Shown here: positions 1 to 11,173 of the stretch, piece by piece
Layout: each line of letters opens with the position of its first letter
How positions within the stretch are numbered: position 1 is the first letter of the stretch
NCBI GenBank assembly: GCA_016169945.1
Contig: JADLSH010000368.1
Span: forward strand, 2,170,001 to 2,234,000
DNA length: 64,000 bases
Direction: 5' to 3'
Origin: Trachythela sp. YZ-2020
Taxonomy: Eukaryota; Cnidaria; Anthozoa; Malacalcyonacea; Clavulariidae
Position numbers and translations under genes: made by a program
The notes under the pieces: model-generated
What the model was told of the DNA's origin: nothing
The model's input: only the letters and a program-made list of their open reading frames with translations
The model's database searches: none

Positions 1-1479
1 TGACATATTATAATCATCCAGGACCTGTCGACATCTTTTTAAAATACTTTTCTGTGATAAAGGAAAAAACTCGAGAAAATCTATGACTTGCTTTAGATCA
101 GATTACTGTAGAGCGTGTACTACACTTAGAAAGTAAGGATACGTCTGTGGTTCTCTGACTCTCTTATGAATTCCAATTAATAAAAGTAAAGCTAAAAGAA
201 TTGTGTTAGTTGAGAAAAATTTGTGACTCCATAGAGATGCCAGAAATGTGATCTAAAAAGTAAAAGAATTAAGATGTGTGACATACATAGAACGAGAATT
301 GATTAAGAATTCATTCAAACATACTTTTGCCATATTTTCATCAGTTATCCAAAACCATGCAGAAAACACAGTGCAGATGGATGACATTGCAAACACAACT
401 AAGAGAAAACAAAGATGTAAAATTGTAAACAATAGTTGATAGCAAGGGCATTACTTGGGTCTAAACATTGGGGGGTGTGATCATTTTGCCCGACGAAAGG
501 GCGTGGTCAAAACATGGGTAAAGGAGCAGGCAAAAGGCAAAGTGGAGTCTCTGAAATGCCATTTTATGCACTTTGGGGGAAGATTTATAGAATTCTGATG
601 GTCAGAAAATGTTGTATATTAGATTAGCAAATTTTTCAAATTGCCCAAACTGGTCTTCAAGGTTTTTGGTTCTTACTCAACATGCCTTGAATGTATTTTT
701 GCCCGACCAACATGGCAAAATTTGCCCTACAAAGTTACAATTGTTAAGCATTGGGGGGTGACTCAGGTTGATAGTACTTCATTAACATAGTTTGACATAG
801 ACATAGTATGATATAGGCAAGCTAGACCACTAATACAGTAATGACTCCACCAAGTTCTTCTGCACAGCGATATATATAATTTGCTCTGACGAAGAACCAG
901 GCTTACAGATTGAAAACTTTGCTGCATTCAGCAGAGAAATGATGACGTCATGTGTAAACAAAACAATATATTGATAAACAAACAAGACTCTGTCAAGTAA
1001 AGGAATTATAAAGTGCTACTAACAATCGAATATCAACTTGGTTTCAACAATATTTCATTAAAATAATGTATAAAAGTAACTTATTATTCACAACGATTAA
1101 AATATTAGTAAAAACTTTGTACAGTACTTCTCCAGCGAACTGCTTTTGGGTGCAATCCTGAAATATATTCTGTCAAACGTCGTTCAAATGCTTTCAGATC
1201 TGCAATTAAATTAAAGAAATGTACAGTACAATAATCGATTTAATGAAAAATACTTTATATTTTATTCAAACCTTCGGTTACTTCGATTGGATCTAGTTGA
1301 GACGACATGATGCTTTGGTCTTGCCAGAAACTATTTTCCATTCTTCAAACTGGCAATCATAATTTTGGGACATTCTGAGCGATGATATTTAATACTTGAG
1401 CATAGGACAGTAGTGCAGCGATTCTCTTCATTAGCGCAGTCTCAGAGGCAGATCTAAAATTTGAAGGATATTCCAGAAA
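1..1479. other. Intergenic, no gene recognised; degenerate repeat at about 440-770
   Basis: No exon with credible splice sites or recognisable protein similarity was found on either strand. Positions 440-770 hold a G-rich repeat remnant; its block at 541-600 (motif GGAGTCTCTGAAATGC) is similar to 29274-29335 inside the hAT element at 29.2 kb, so this is probably old transposon sequence. Confidence 0.5.
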
Positions 1480-2039
1480 AACGAAGAAAATTCAAAGGAA
1501 AATGTACAATATTCGAAATATTGACAAATAAGCACAACTCTCGCCATAAAAGTGTATATATATATAACACAGTCACGCAATCTGTTCCATTCTATCCTGA
1601 TAAAAATTTTCTCACGCACGCTGTGACGATCACACGTGCACAGTGTGAGCTTGTTACTGAATGCTACATGAAGCATTTTGTACGTTGGAGCCGCGGATTT
1701 TCAGATTAGTACTTAGCAGGCTCAGACACGAACTCGTGTCCACTACTCGTGTCATCGTGTGGTACCAGAGTGTCCAGAGTTTGTAATAATAATATTTATA
1801 TTGCGCAAATTAACATGCTATATATAGTATATGACTATATGATCAAATGATATATATAGTATATGATCAAATAGTTGAACATGATTGGCTGACCAGATTA
1901 TTAATACCTGTCAAAAAAAGTGATCTTGACAAACATTAGACCTGGGTATTAGACCGTTAGAGTTATAAAGTTGAACACCCAGGTGAATATTTTGCTCACA
2001 ATAGGCTATTTCGTTCTCTTTTGAGAAATATTCAACTTA
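1480..2039. repeat. Dispersed repeat, copy 1 (copy 2 at 28360-28590)
   Basis: Two blocks recur almost unchanged at 28.4 kb: one near 1500-1640 (GACAAATAAGCACAACTCTC type) and one near 1926-2010 (AGACCTGGGTATTAGACCG type). The second copy lacks the roughly 250 bp between the blocks. A related block with CCTGTCAA and TCTTGACAA occurs near 8059-8135, 8575-8680 and 14808-14870. No coding capacity is apparent. Confidence 0.7.
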
Positions 2040-2064
2040 ATTTCACCATGGATTATAAAAACAC

Positions 2065-2469
2065 TTGTGCGATGCATCGCACAACCGCACATGACAACCA
2101 CACTACAATCACTGTAAGTCATGGTATGCTAATTTGTGCGATGCATCGTACAACCGCACATGACAACCACACTAGAATCACTGCAAGTCATGGTATGCTA
2201 ATTTGTGCGATGCATCGTACAACCGCACATGACAACCACACTAGAATCACTGCAAGTCATGGTATGCTAATTTGTGCGATGCATCGTACAACCGCACATG
2301 ACAACCACACTAGAATCACTGCAAGTCATGGTATGCTAATTTGTGCGATGTATCGCACAACCGCACATGGCAACCACACTACAATCACTGTATTTAAGTC
2401 GTGGTATGTTAATTTATGCGATGCATCGCACAACCGCACATGGCAACCACACTACAATCACTGTAAGTC
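2065..2469 (+). repeat. 69-bp tandem array headed by a 20-bp palindrome
   Basis: Six copies start at 2065, 2134, 2203, 2272, 2341 and 2414; the fifth interval is 73 bp because of a small insertion. Each copy opens with TTGTGCGATGCATCGCACAA or a one- or two-base variant. A seventh palindrome is the right terminus of the host element. Because 69 is a multiple of three, a 157-codon open frame runs through the array. It shows no sign of being a protein and is best read as a by-product of the period. Confidence 0.9.
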
Positions 2470-2476
2470 ATGGTAT

Positions 2477-3408
2477 AATATATATAATATATAAAGATTT
2501 ATACAGCGCTTAAATTATATAAAATATTCCAAAGCGCTTTACAACAATGAAGTTCTACTATATACAAGCAGCTAAAATATTAAGAATTAAGGTATAAGTG
2601 TCTATAAATCTAAAAGTTAGAATCGAAAGCTTTCTTAAAAAGGAAAGTCTTTAATTGAGATTTAAAACAGTCAATTGTTTTACTATTTCTAATACCATAA
2701 GGTAGCATGTTCCAAATTGACGGAGCTGCATGCACAAATGCTCGATCACCAAGAGTCTTGGCTCTAGTTTTTGGGATAAAAAGTAGTCCCTGATCATCAG
2801 ATCTCAGTTGGTAACAGCAGTTCGGTTTTTCTAACAACAGTTCCATAATGTAGCCTGGCGCCATCCCATGGAGAGCTTTATATACCAGGAGTGCAATTTT
2901 AAAATCAACACGAAACTTAACAGGCAGCCAGTGAAGGTGCATCAGGACAGGGGTAATATGAGCGCATCTTGGTATAAGACACGTCACTCTAGCAGCGGCA
3001 TTGAGAACTCGTTGAAGACGCTGAAGTTGGTATTGGGGAATGCCGACCAGGAGAGAATTGCAGTAGTCCAAGTGTGACGTCACAAAGGCATGTACGAGCG
3101 TTTTAGTTGATTCGATGGAGAGGAACTTCCTTATTTGTCGAATGTTGTACAAGCCCCTAAATGCTTTGCTGCAAACCTTGCCCACATGGACATTCATAGA
3201 CATATGTTCGTCAAACCACGAACCTAAATTTCGGACTTCTTGTACAGGTTTTATATCAGCATCACCAACTTCAATCGAGTCGATTGTAACCTTAGACAGC
3301 TGCTGGCGAGTTCCAATTATCAAGAATTCCGTTTCAGTGTCGTTAAACATTAATTTATGTGAAACTAACCAAGCACGAACTTCGACGATGCAATTATTAA
3401 TAGTTTGA
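2477..3408 (-). mobile_element. 5'-truncated CR1/L2-like non-LTR retrotransposon
   Basis: On the minus strand an open frame runs from 3408 to the stop at 2610 with no frameshift. It reads as the C-terminal end of a LINE ORF2, after the reverse transcriptase core: motifs such as HLDYCNSLL, LNAAARV, LHWLPV and APSIWNMLP are typical of CR1/L2-type elements. The 3' tail (2500-2560) has the L2-like GTAAAGCGCTTTGGAA and AAGCGCTGTATAAA blocks and ends in a TA-rich simple repeat. ATGGTAT flanks it on both sides (2470-2476, 3409-3415) as a 7-bp target duplication. Truncation removes the endonuclease and RT domains, so the copy is dead, but the intact frame suggests modest age. Confidence 0.85.
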
Positions 3409-3586
3409 ATGGTATGCTAATTTGTGCGATGCATCGCACAATGGTGTTTTTATAATCCATGATTTCATCAAACTTTTTGAAGGAAATTTCAATACTTTTT
3501 GAAGGAAGTTTCGATCAAATTTAGGACAGAAAAATGAAATATTCATTTTAGAAAGTGGAAGCACTGCAGATCTTGCCAAATTCAAG

Positions 3587-4144
3587 ATGGTTTCCCACTG
3601 GAGGCAGATTGGAATGAGGTATATTTTTATTATTTTTACTTGTTTTTCACACCAAATATAATTTTTAAAAAGCTAAGGCATAAAAAAACGTTTCCCTATT
3701 TTTGAAATTAAAAAATATGAAATATTTTGCCTGTTATATTAAGTATTTAAGTGTATGAATTTTGGTAACTTTGCACAGACATTTAATATCAATACTTTTC
3801 TTATTAAGAAACAAGTTATATAGATTTTTGGAACAGATTTTAAATACCAAACTTCAATTTTGGTAGAACTTTAATGTCAACTTTATGTACATTATTTTCA
3901 TGCCTAGAGTATTTTTCCTGTATCCCATTGGCTATGGAGAGAAATATTTTGATGGGGCAATTTTGACACTTTTATGTTTTTCAACAGCTACTTACAATAT
4001 TCTGCTATTTGTGCAAGAGCTGTGCGGCGATGCTTGAAGCCAGAGTTCAAAACCGACACAGCAAGACTTGACCAAACTAACATTAAAGTTACAAAATGGA
4101 GTGAGGGAAAACCTGGGAAAGCTAGTAAGATTTTACTTCTTTGA
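3587..4144 (+). CDS. ATP5F1E: ATP synthase F1 subunit epsilon, mitochondrial
   Basis: This tiny subunit belongs to the central stalk of mitochondrial F1Fo ATP synthase in the matrix. Exon 1 codes from ATG 3587 to 3618 and exon 2 starts at 3988. The joined protein begins MVSHWRQIGMSYLQYS and continues ICARAVRRCLKPEFK, collinear with animal epsilon subunits (human begins MVAYWRQAGLSYIRYS). Read to the stop at 4142-4144 it is 62 aa, slightly longer than the usual 50 or so. A GTAAGA at 4125 could instead splice exon 2 to an acceptor at 4256 or 4380, also giving 62 aa, so the last six residues are uncertain. The two-exon layout and short N-terminus without a cleavable presequence are typical of the family. 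A polyadenylation signal follows at 4477. Confidence 0.88.
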
Positions 4145-4189
4145 AATAATTTCATGTTATTCATAATCATGTGGCAGTCGCTCACTTGT

Positions 4190-4415
4190 GATTGTCATGA
4201 TTTTATAGGTCTTGATTGTTCTCTTTCTGTTCATATTACTTGTTCTTGTTTTATTAGAAATCTATGGCAGTTCATGAGCTGATTGTCATGATTTTTCTAT
4301 GGCAGTTCATGAGCTGATTGTCATGATTTTATAGGTCTCCATTGTTCTCTTTCCGTTCATATACTTGTTCTTGTTTTATTAGAAATCTATGGCAGTTCAT
4401 GAGCTGATGTGTTGT
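4190..4415 (+). repeat. Tandem duplication at the ATP5F1E 3' end
   Basis: A unit containing TTCTTGTTTTATTAG followed by AAATCTATGGCAGTTCATG occurs at about 4243-4280 and again at 4367-4400, with a shorter internal repeat of CTATGGCAGTTCATGAGCTG near 4297. Both copies carry a polypyrimidine-like tract and an AG, so each could act as a 3' splice site for an alternative last exon of ATP5F1E. Confidence 0.75.
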
Positions 4416-4476
4416 GATGTCCATCTGTGAAGAAGATGCAATATTTATTTGAAATATTTGTATTATTATTCAGTTA

Positions 4477-4482
4477 AATAAA
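4477..4482 (+). terminator. Polyadenylation signal AATAAA, ATP5F1E
   Basis: AATAAA is followed by a TTGTTATTGTTT-rich stretch, at the expected distance downstream of the ATP5F1E stop codon. Confidence 0.6.
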
Positions 4483-5732
4483 ATTGTTATTGTTTATCAA
4501 TATTTAGCTAATCTTTTGTTCATTTTACTATAAAGCAAGACAACTCCAAACAACTATTGTTAATGTGAGGTTTATTGCCCTGGATATGACAATATACCAT
4601 CACAGGGTAGCTGGAGGCTGGAGCATAAGATGGTATTCGTTCATCAACACGATTGCAAATTCTATTCATTTCAACGTTGACTGGTTTGGTTCAATGTCAA
4701 TGTTTTACTGTCCTTAGTAAAGAACAATTTTAACTTCTACTGGCAAAACAGTATTATGTTGTGTTATTTACTGCCAACCAGGCGTAATTCACGTCGCGCA
4801 GATAAAAAGCATGACTAATTGACTATGGCTGTGCTTAATTGATAACCCAAGTATAGAAATGATTTATACGCCAATATGGTTATCAAAGTTTGTTATCATG
4901 AACTTTAATATTAAATTAATTTCGAACTCTGTATAAGGCTATCTTTGATTTTCATGTTAAATCTCGTGTTTTGAAATAACGCACATGGAATGCTAATTTT
5001 GCGGTCAGCCAAGGCGTTAATCCAAAAAAGTAGAAATTTTCATAACTTGTACTGCTGGGCGCGGTTGTTCAAAGCTCGATTAGCGCTAACCCTGGGTTAA
5101 ATTTTAACCTGCTGTTTTGGGTTTTCTGCATGACCGCTCGTTTCAAAACTTTAGAAAATAGAACTTCTATTGACCCTTTTTTTGTCATTTTTGTTGCTGT
5201 ACATTTTATATAATAGTTGGGGAGAAACTGTTGTATCATAGTTTTTGACGTAGTAAATATTTTGTGTGTTGAATAGAGTGAAATGTCACATGATTTTTAC
5301 ACGGAAGACTTAACTTCAATTTTGTAGGGGGAAAAATTTAACTCCATTGCATAACTAGCATTTCAAATTGACTTTTTTATGAGTAAACTCTTGAGGATAA
5401 TTGCGGTTATAATTTCCTTCTGTCACAGTGGTATTTATACCACATATAAACCCACATATAAACCCACCTATTTAAGACATGCAAACTCATAGACCTCATA
5501 GCAACATGTAAGAATTTTTAAATACATAATTATAACATGTTGACTTGACAGAAAAGTACTTTTGGGTAGAAGGGTGTACTATTTCGAAAAAGTACTATAT
5601 TTTCTACATCGATTTCCATATATTAAATTAAAGACCGTTGTGGGATTTAATCAATCTGATTGGTTGAGAGGCGTGAGATTCGCCCCCAGGAGGTAAGATA
5701 TTTGCTCGGACGTGAAAAAATACAACACAGAA
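4483..5732. other. Intergenic region, ATP5F1E to SNRK, with SNRK upstream sequence
   Basis: No exon was recognised. A GCGCGGTTGTTCAAAGCTCG block near 5060 looks like one end of a dispersed inverted-repeat element. The last 100 bp before the SNRK start contain no clear TATA box. Confidence 0.4.
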
Positions 5733-8700
5733 ATGGCGAAGTTTACTCGACAACCTCGACGAAATGAAAGCAAAATAGCTGGCATGTATGACTTAGAAGA
5801 ACGGCTAGGTTCTGGTCATTTTGCAGAAGTGAAACTAGCAAGACATGTATTTACAGGAGAAAGAGTAGCGGTAAAAGTGATTGATAAATTGAAGCTAGAT
5901 GAGACAGCGAAGCATCATTTGTATCAAGAAGTTCGCTGTATGAAGCTTGTACAACATCCAAATATTGTACGTTTGTACGAAGTTATAGACACCAAAACCA
6001 AGCTATATCTTGTGCAAGAGTTAGGAGACGGAGGAGATATGTATGACTATATTATGAAACATGAAAGTGGACTGTCAGAGGACAAGGCTAGACGATATTT
6101 CCGACAAATTTTACAAGCTATTGATTACTGTCACAGACTTTATGTTGTACATAGAGACTTGAAACCTGAGAACGTTATTTTCTTTAAGAAACACGATGTA
6201 GCCAAGCTCACAGACTTTGGATTTTCAAATAAATTTATGCCAGGAACAAAATTGCAAACTGCTTGTGGTTCTTTAGCTTATTCTGCGCCGGAAATATTGC
6301 TTGGTGATTCCTACGATGCACCGGCTGTTGGTAAGCTATAAACTTTATGTTTACCTTTTCCGATTGCATGACTTATATACCTGCAAGCACAGATTTCTAT
6401 TTTTCTGTACAGTATAAATTTAAGTTTCTCATCGAAAAAGCTATAATTTCTGTGTTTGCAAGCCATCTAAAATTTCTCCACCTTTGAAATTTATAAAAAC
6501 CCATTTTGGGCAAGCATATGCTTGTGCTCACACCTTTGGGGTACACTGTATAAAAATATGTTGCCAAAAGGATCTCATTCATTTTAATGAAGCCTTATTT
6601 CAATTATTTCATGTTGATAAGGTAACATTTAAGAATATATACAGTGTTGTATCAAGAGATTTTTTAGCCACACTTTTCAGTGACAATATTCAAAGACAAG
6701 AAGCCCCTCTAGGAGGGTCTGGGGATGGGGAAAATTTTATATTTGAATGATACACCACGTAATTAAACTCCCTCCGTAATGTTGTATTTTGTTGTTCAGA
6801 TGTGTGGAGTCTTGGTGTCATCTTGTACATGATGGTCGTAGGTAAAGCTCCATTTTTTGAAGCAAATGAAAGCGAGACTTTAACCATGATCTTAGATTGT
6901 AAATTTCACATTCCTGATCATGTCTCTCGTACTTGTCAAAGGTATGTCAATCTATTCCTCATTAAAATTAACCCATTATCTTGCAATGTGCCCAGATGCA
7001 CCCTACTTTAGTATTTTAATCTGTCTAATGCCAGACATTTTTACTCATCAGTGGTAGGGTACTGCCAGTTAATGGGTTAACAGAACTATCTGCCAGTGTC
7101 TCTTGTTAACCCATTATCTTGCAATGTGCCCAGATGTGCCCTACTTTAGTATTTTACTCTGTCTAACGCCAGAGTATTTTATTCTGTCTAATGCCAGATG
7201 ATTTTACTCGTCAGTGGTAGGGTACTGCCAGTTAATGGGTTAAATATAAACCAAGATTAGAGCTAGCCTTGGTGAATGAAATCATCTGGCATAGGCCAAA
7301 TATAGTTCTATAAGCTGGCAAGCATATACGGACTGTTTCCTTTTGTAAGCAGAATGCATAATTTACTTCAGACAGCAGTACAGATCAGGAATCAAAACAA
7401 TTTAACACATAGTAGTGGGAATAAATTACATGTTATTTTGGATCTTAATCTACTTCTGCTTGACTGGCGATTTTGAGCTTTGAGGGTGATATTTTCATGT
7501 AATATTATAATGACCAAATATTTTCTCCAGTCTTATCACACGGATGATAGTACGAGATGCTTGTCAGAGAGCGACATTGGAGGATATTTTGGATGATCCA
7601 TGGGTACATGGTGATCATGGTCCAGTTGCAGTGACATCAGTGCCGTTAACCAATCAAGTGAAAATTGGTTTAGATCATCATAACGAGATTGTGGAGAAAA
7701 TGCAGCTTGGAGATATTGCAGATCAGGAGACTATTAAAAAGTAATGTTTATTTCAAACTTTCCAAAACAGTCAATATTTTTCCTTCTTTGAGGCAGCACT
7801 TCCCTTGTAATAGTAACTACTAGTATTAACTATATTCTGATAATAACTGTCATACTGTGTCTATAAAGGCTGGTTCACACAATCTGATATTTCAGACCCA
7901 ATTCTCCTCTTGATGCATGTGATAATTTACTGGATTTGCTAACAGGAGTAAGGCCATTGGCTCGTACACATACGTCAGAATTAAGGAGAATCGGATCGGA
8001 CAATTCCAAATAAAAACTTTGTCTATTCTCATGTAAAATTTCAGTGTTTGTAAGGCTAATTGAATGTGATTACCTGATCAGATTAAAACCTGTCAAATTA
8101 TCTTGACAATTAAACATGAGAAAGGTTCACATGAACATAGACAATGTTTTTATCAACAACTGTTCATCATTAGATGCAAACTATGGTAGGCAGATTTGTA
8201 TCCATTTACATTTGAAAGCCGTATTGTCTTTACACTGTTGCATTACAAAAATGTTTGTTCTAGGTGTCTGGAGTCAGGCTCGTATAATCACGTTTCAGCT
8301 ACATACTATTTACTGGCTGAACAAATTCTACGACGTTTACGTTGGCACAGAAGTATATCATCATCATCAATTTCATCATCTGGACCAGATACAGAGGTCA
8401 AATCACATGTTGTAAAAAGGTAGGTGTACATGCGAGTGGTGATGGAGTGTGAATTTAGTCTACTGGTGTCATTCTCACATTTTGATTTTTTTTTTGTACC
8501 ATAGTACCACAGTCATAGTGAAACTCAATGTTTAATTGTAATGATCATTTTGTTTCAATTAGTTCATACAATTAACATGAGGCTTGTTAAACATAATTGT
8601 CTAAACAGATTAAAATCTCACAAATGCTCTTGACAAACATGAGATCGAGTTTCATGTGAAAATAGAACATTTTCGTATCTGAGACTGTCATATTTGTGTT

Positions 8701-10521
8701 GATTACTTCATTGTTCTTATAGTAAATATTTTTCCTGAAATGAAATGTATTTCTTTCATCTCTAGGCAAAATATGCCTCCACAAAGGTCAAAAGGTTCTC
8801 TGTCAGATGAAACAGTTCACCAAAATTTGACTGTACCATTCGTTGACGAACGACCTCTGAGTGATGGGAATGAGGGAGAAGAACCAGAAGATATCGACAT
8901 GAATCTTCTGACAAGTAAATTACGATATCATTCAAGTGAGTCAATTTATGACGATCTCAAGAAATCTGAGAAACAACATGATCATGAAGAGATAGTCGGT
9001 GCTGTTTCAGTTGCTGTGACCACTAACCAAAGAAAAACATTTCAGAAGAGGCGTGTGGCTAAAGTAAAAAGTACACCAGCATTTCTTAATCAGATCTCGG
9101 AAGAACGAGAGTCAGATTTAGATGACAGTCCTCGGGCTTCGCCTCGTGTTCGTAGATCTTCTCGTGTTCGTCGGCCTTTGAATGTTCTTCAGAAAACTCG
9201 CCGTCCATCACCAGCATCTTCATCGGGAGGGAGGAGGTCGTCAAGTCATAGCAGTAGTTCTGAAGATGATGGTGATCTGGATAAAAAGATGACACGGTTA
9301 AGTACAGAGAGATGTCGTAGATCACCAAAGAGACGTAGCGATGATGAAGGTGATGGTGACGATGGTGATGGAGGTGCCAAGGAACCACATGGTGTGGCCA
9401 GAAAGAGAATGATGGCTGAGAAACCGCAACAGAGTAGTTGTAATAAAGACACCAGCTCGGAATCTGGGAATAATAGTTCAAATGAACAGGGAAAAACTGC
9501 ACAACTTGGATTACAGTCTGAACTACTTAAAGACAAGTTGTTGAATGTTTATATAAAATTGAATGAAGAGCAAAACACTAACAGTTCAACAGATGGTACT
9601 ACGGTAATGGAAACAGCTAGTTGTGCTCAAACAGATGTTTCTAAGAATCTGCCAGTTTGCTCTGGGAATATAGAACCACTCCCTTGTTCTGAAACGTTGC
9701 TAAACCAACAGGAGCGGAGACAACATTTTATAATTGGGAACTTAGCCGGTATTGAGAATACAGCAAATTCCGAGAATGTCATAGATTGTTCTGAAGACGT
9801 TGAGGATAATTCTCATAATAATGTGGCAAAACCTGGCGAGTGTATAACTTCTGAGACTTTGATCGCAAAGTCTGAAGATAACGTAAAGTCTGAGAATATG
9901 TTGGTGGATTCTGATAACTTTTCAATGTCTTCCAAAGACTGTATTCCAAATTCCGAAAATAGGACGAACGATTTTAAAAATATTGCAACAATTTCTCACA
10001 AACAAGTAAAATTTCCTGGACAGAATTTTGAAGAAATTTCAAATGACAACTCAGAAGAAGGCGAGTATGCAAGAAAGATAAATGAACGAAATGAGAAATA
10101 TATAGTTGATGGCGGTGATTTGAGCAAGGAAAACCAAGATATGAATTTAAAAAATGAATCTATAGAAAGTGTTTCCAATGGAGTGAGTGATGGTGGAAAG
10201 ATAGATGCGAGTTCAGACAATGTAATGACAAGAAATGAAGTTGTTGGTGACGGTATTATGGAAATATTTAAAGAAAGAACTTTAACTAATGAAACGTTGG
10301 AGAACTTCTCTGAGAAAGAAAACATGGATATGACGGCCAAGGAAACTAAGAGTTACCCAAATGGTGACACTACAAGAGTGACATTACGTGGCAGCGATAT
10401 TGAAGAAATAGAAATGTATATGAAGAATAAAGAGACTGGGTTAGACTCTGATGTTGTACGTACCATATTTAATAATCCTAAAGTGTCACGTGTGACTAGT
10501 AATTGTTGTCAAATTATCTAA
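5733..10521 (+). CDS. SNRK: SNF-related serine/threonine kinase, AMPK family
   Basis: Five exons (5733-6330, 6800-6941, 7531-7740, 8264-8419, 8766-10521) give 953 aa. The kinase domain spans about residues 19-272: ATP-site lysine in VAVKVIDK (K48), HRDLKPEN (D142), DFGFS (D161), activation-loop [12 protein letters not shown] with the expected LKB1-target Thr176, and DVWSLGV created across the first splice. A UBA-like segment (KMQLGDIAD) and the block [18 protein letters not shown] follow, both characteristic of SNRK. The rest is a long Ser/Asn/Glu-rich, low-complexity tail encoded by one large exon. Vertebrate SNRK is about 765 aa, so the tail is longer here. The protein ends SNCCQII, which resembles a CaaX box. 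ATG 5733 was chosen as the first in-frame ATG before the kinase fold. SNRK is an LKB1-activated kinase tied to metabolic control in vertebrates; that role is inferred here. Confidence 0.95.
6968..7080. repeat. TTAACCC MITE, copy 1 (SNRK intron 2)
   Basis: This 113-bp element begins TTAACCCATTA and ends TAATGGGTTAA as terminal inverted repeats. Its body carries CCCTACTTTAGTATTTT and the GTAGGGTACTGCCAGTTA end. It is non-coding. The TTAA at both ends could be a TTAA target duplication, which would suggest piggyBac mobilisation, but this is not proven. Confidence 0.8.
7106..7243. repeat. TTAACCC MITE, copy 2 (SNRK intron 2)
   Basis: Same orientation, ends and body as the copy 25 bp upstream, with an internal duplication of the TATTTTACTCTGTCTAA block that makes it 138 bp. 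Two copies this close suggest local duplication or repeated insertion. Confidence 0.8.
8059..8135. repeat. Dispersed repeat of the CCTGTCAA / TCTTGACAA family (SNRK intron 3)
   Basis: The block TGAATGTGATTACCTGATCA, followed by AAACCTGTCAAAT and TCTTGACAA, recurs in variant form near 1880-1945, 8575-8680 (intron 4) and 14808-14870. It shares the terminal motifs of the repeat at 1480-2039. Non-coding. Confidence 0.55.
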
Positions 10522-11167
10522 GGCAGGATCCTTAGTGTGTGAATTATCAATTATTCCAGTGATATATTGCTGTTGTATTATTTATCTCAGGTATATATGG
10601 TATATATTAGAGATATCTAAATTTTCGTCTGCACATGAAGTGATTGTAAATACGTTATGAAATTTTTCAATGAGTGTTGCAGGTCGTGAAATCTTCAAAG
10701 CTTTACGATTTGCTAGGAATTGTGCTTGGATTAAACCAAACAATCATTCTTGATTAATATCTTTGATGTTGAGGGCTTTAATAGTGTATCAATCACAAAT
10801 CGATGATACCGTTTCCACCGTAAATTACATATAATTATCAATTTAACTGTTATAATATATGTTTGTATTCTCTGTAAATATTGTAAGAAATGATTTGTTT
10901 GAAGATATATTATTATCAATGGAGTAATACACCTATATGTCGTATTGACTCGTATCATTGTCATTTGTCTCGAACCCTGTGTACTTTAAGAATGAAAGTT
11001 GAAGCAGCATTGTATGCTTGGCCATGCTGGCCGTTTTTCTGAATTTCATAAGCATTGCGAAAAACGTGGGCTGCTGCATGATGCTTTTGTACTGTACACT
11101 GTACACTGTACTTTTATTATGTACATCACTTTACAAACATGAGGATCTAGTGTGGATAATGTTCCTC

Positions 11168-11173
11168 AATAAA
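11168..11173 (+). terminator. Polyadenylation signal AATAAA, SNRK
   Basis: AATAAA about 650 bp after the SNRK stop codon is the first canonical hexamer on the plus strand, which implies a long 3' UTR. Confidence 0.5.

Larger units (their letters stand above)
2046..3461. mobile_element. MITE-like element with terminal inverted repeats, interrupted by a LINE
   Basis: The left end (2047-2084) begins CATGGATTATAAAAACAC and runs into the palindrome TTGTGCGATGCATCGCACAA; the right end (3422-3461) is the same sequence inverted. ATTTCA flanks both sides (2040-2045 and 3462-3467) as a probable target duplication. The interior is an array of 69-bp repeats plus a later LINE insertion; without the LINE the element is about 480 bp. 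No transposase is encoded, so it is non-autonomous and its superfamily is unresolved. The right end lies about 125 bp upstream of the ATP5F1E start codon. Confidence 0.8.

Noticed and set aside
2065..2469. CRISPR-like array
   Set aside because: The repeats are contiguous with no unique spacers and lie in animal DNA inside a MITE.
2021..2494. 157-aa open frame across the 69-bp repeats
   Set aside because: The 23-residue period simply mirrors a 69-bp DNA repeat; the frame opens in flanking DNA and has no protein-like conservation signal.
9086..9536. Antisense open frames of 138 and 96 aa
   Set aside because: They lie opposite the low-complexity SNRK exon and reflect its codon composition.
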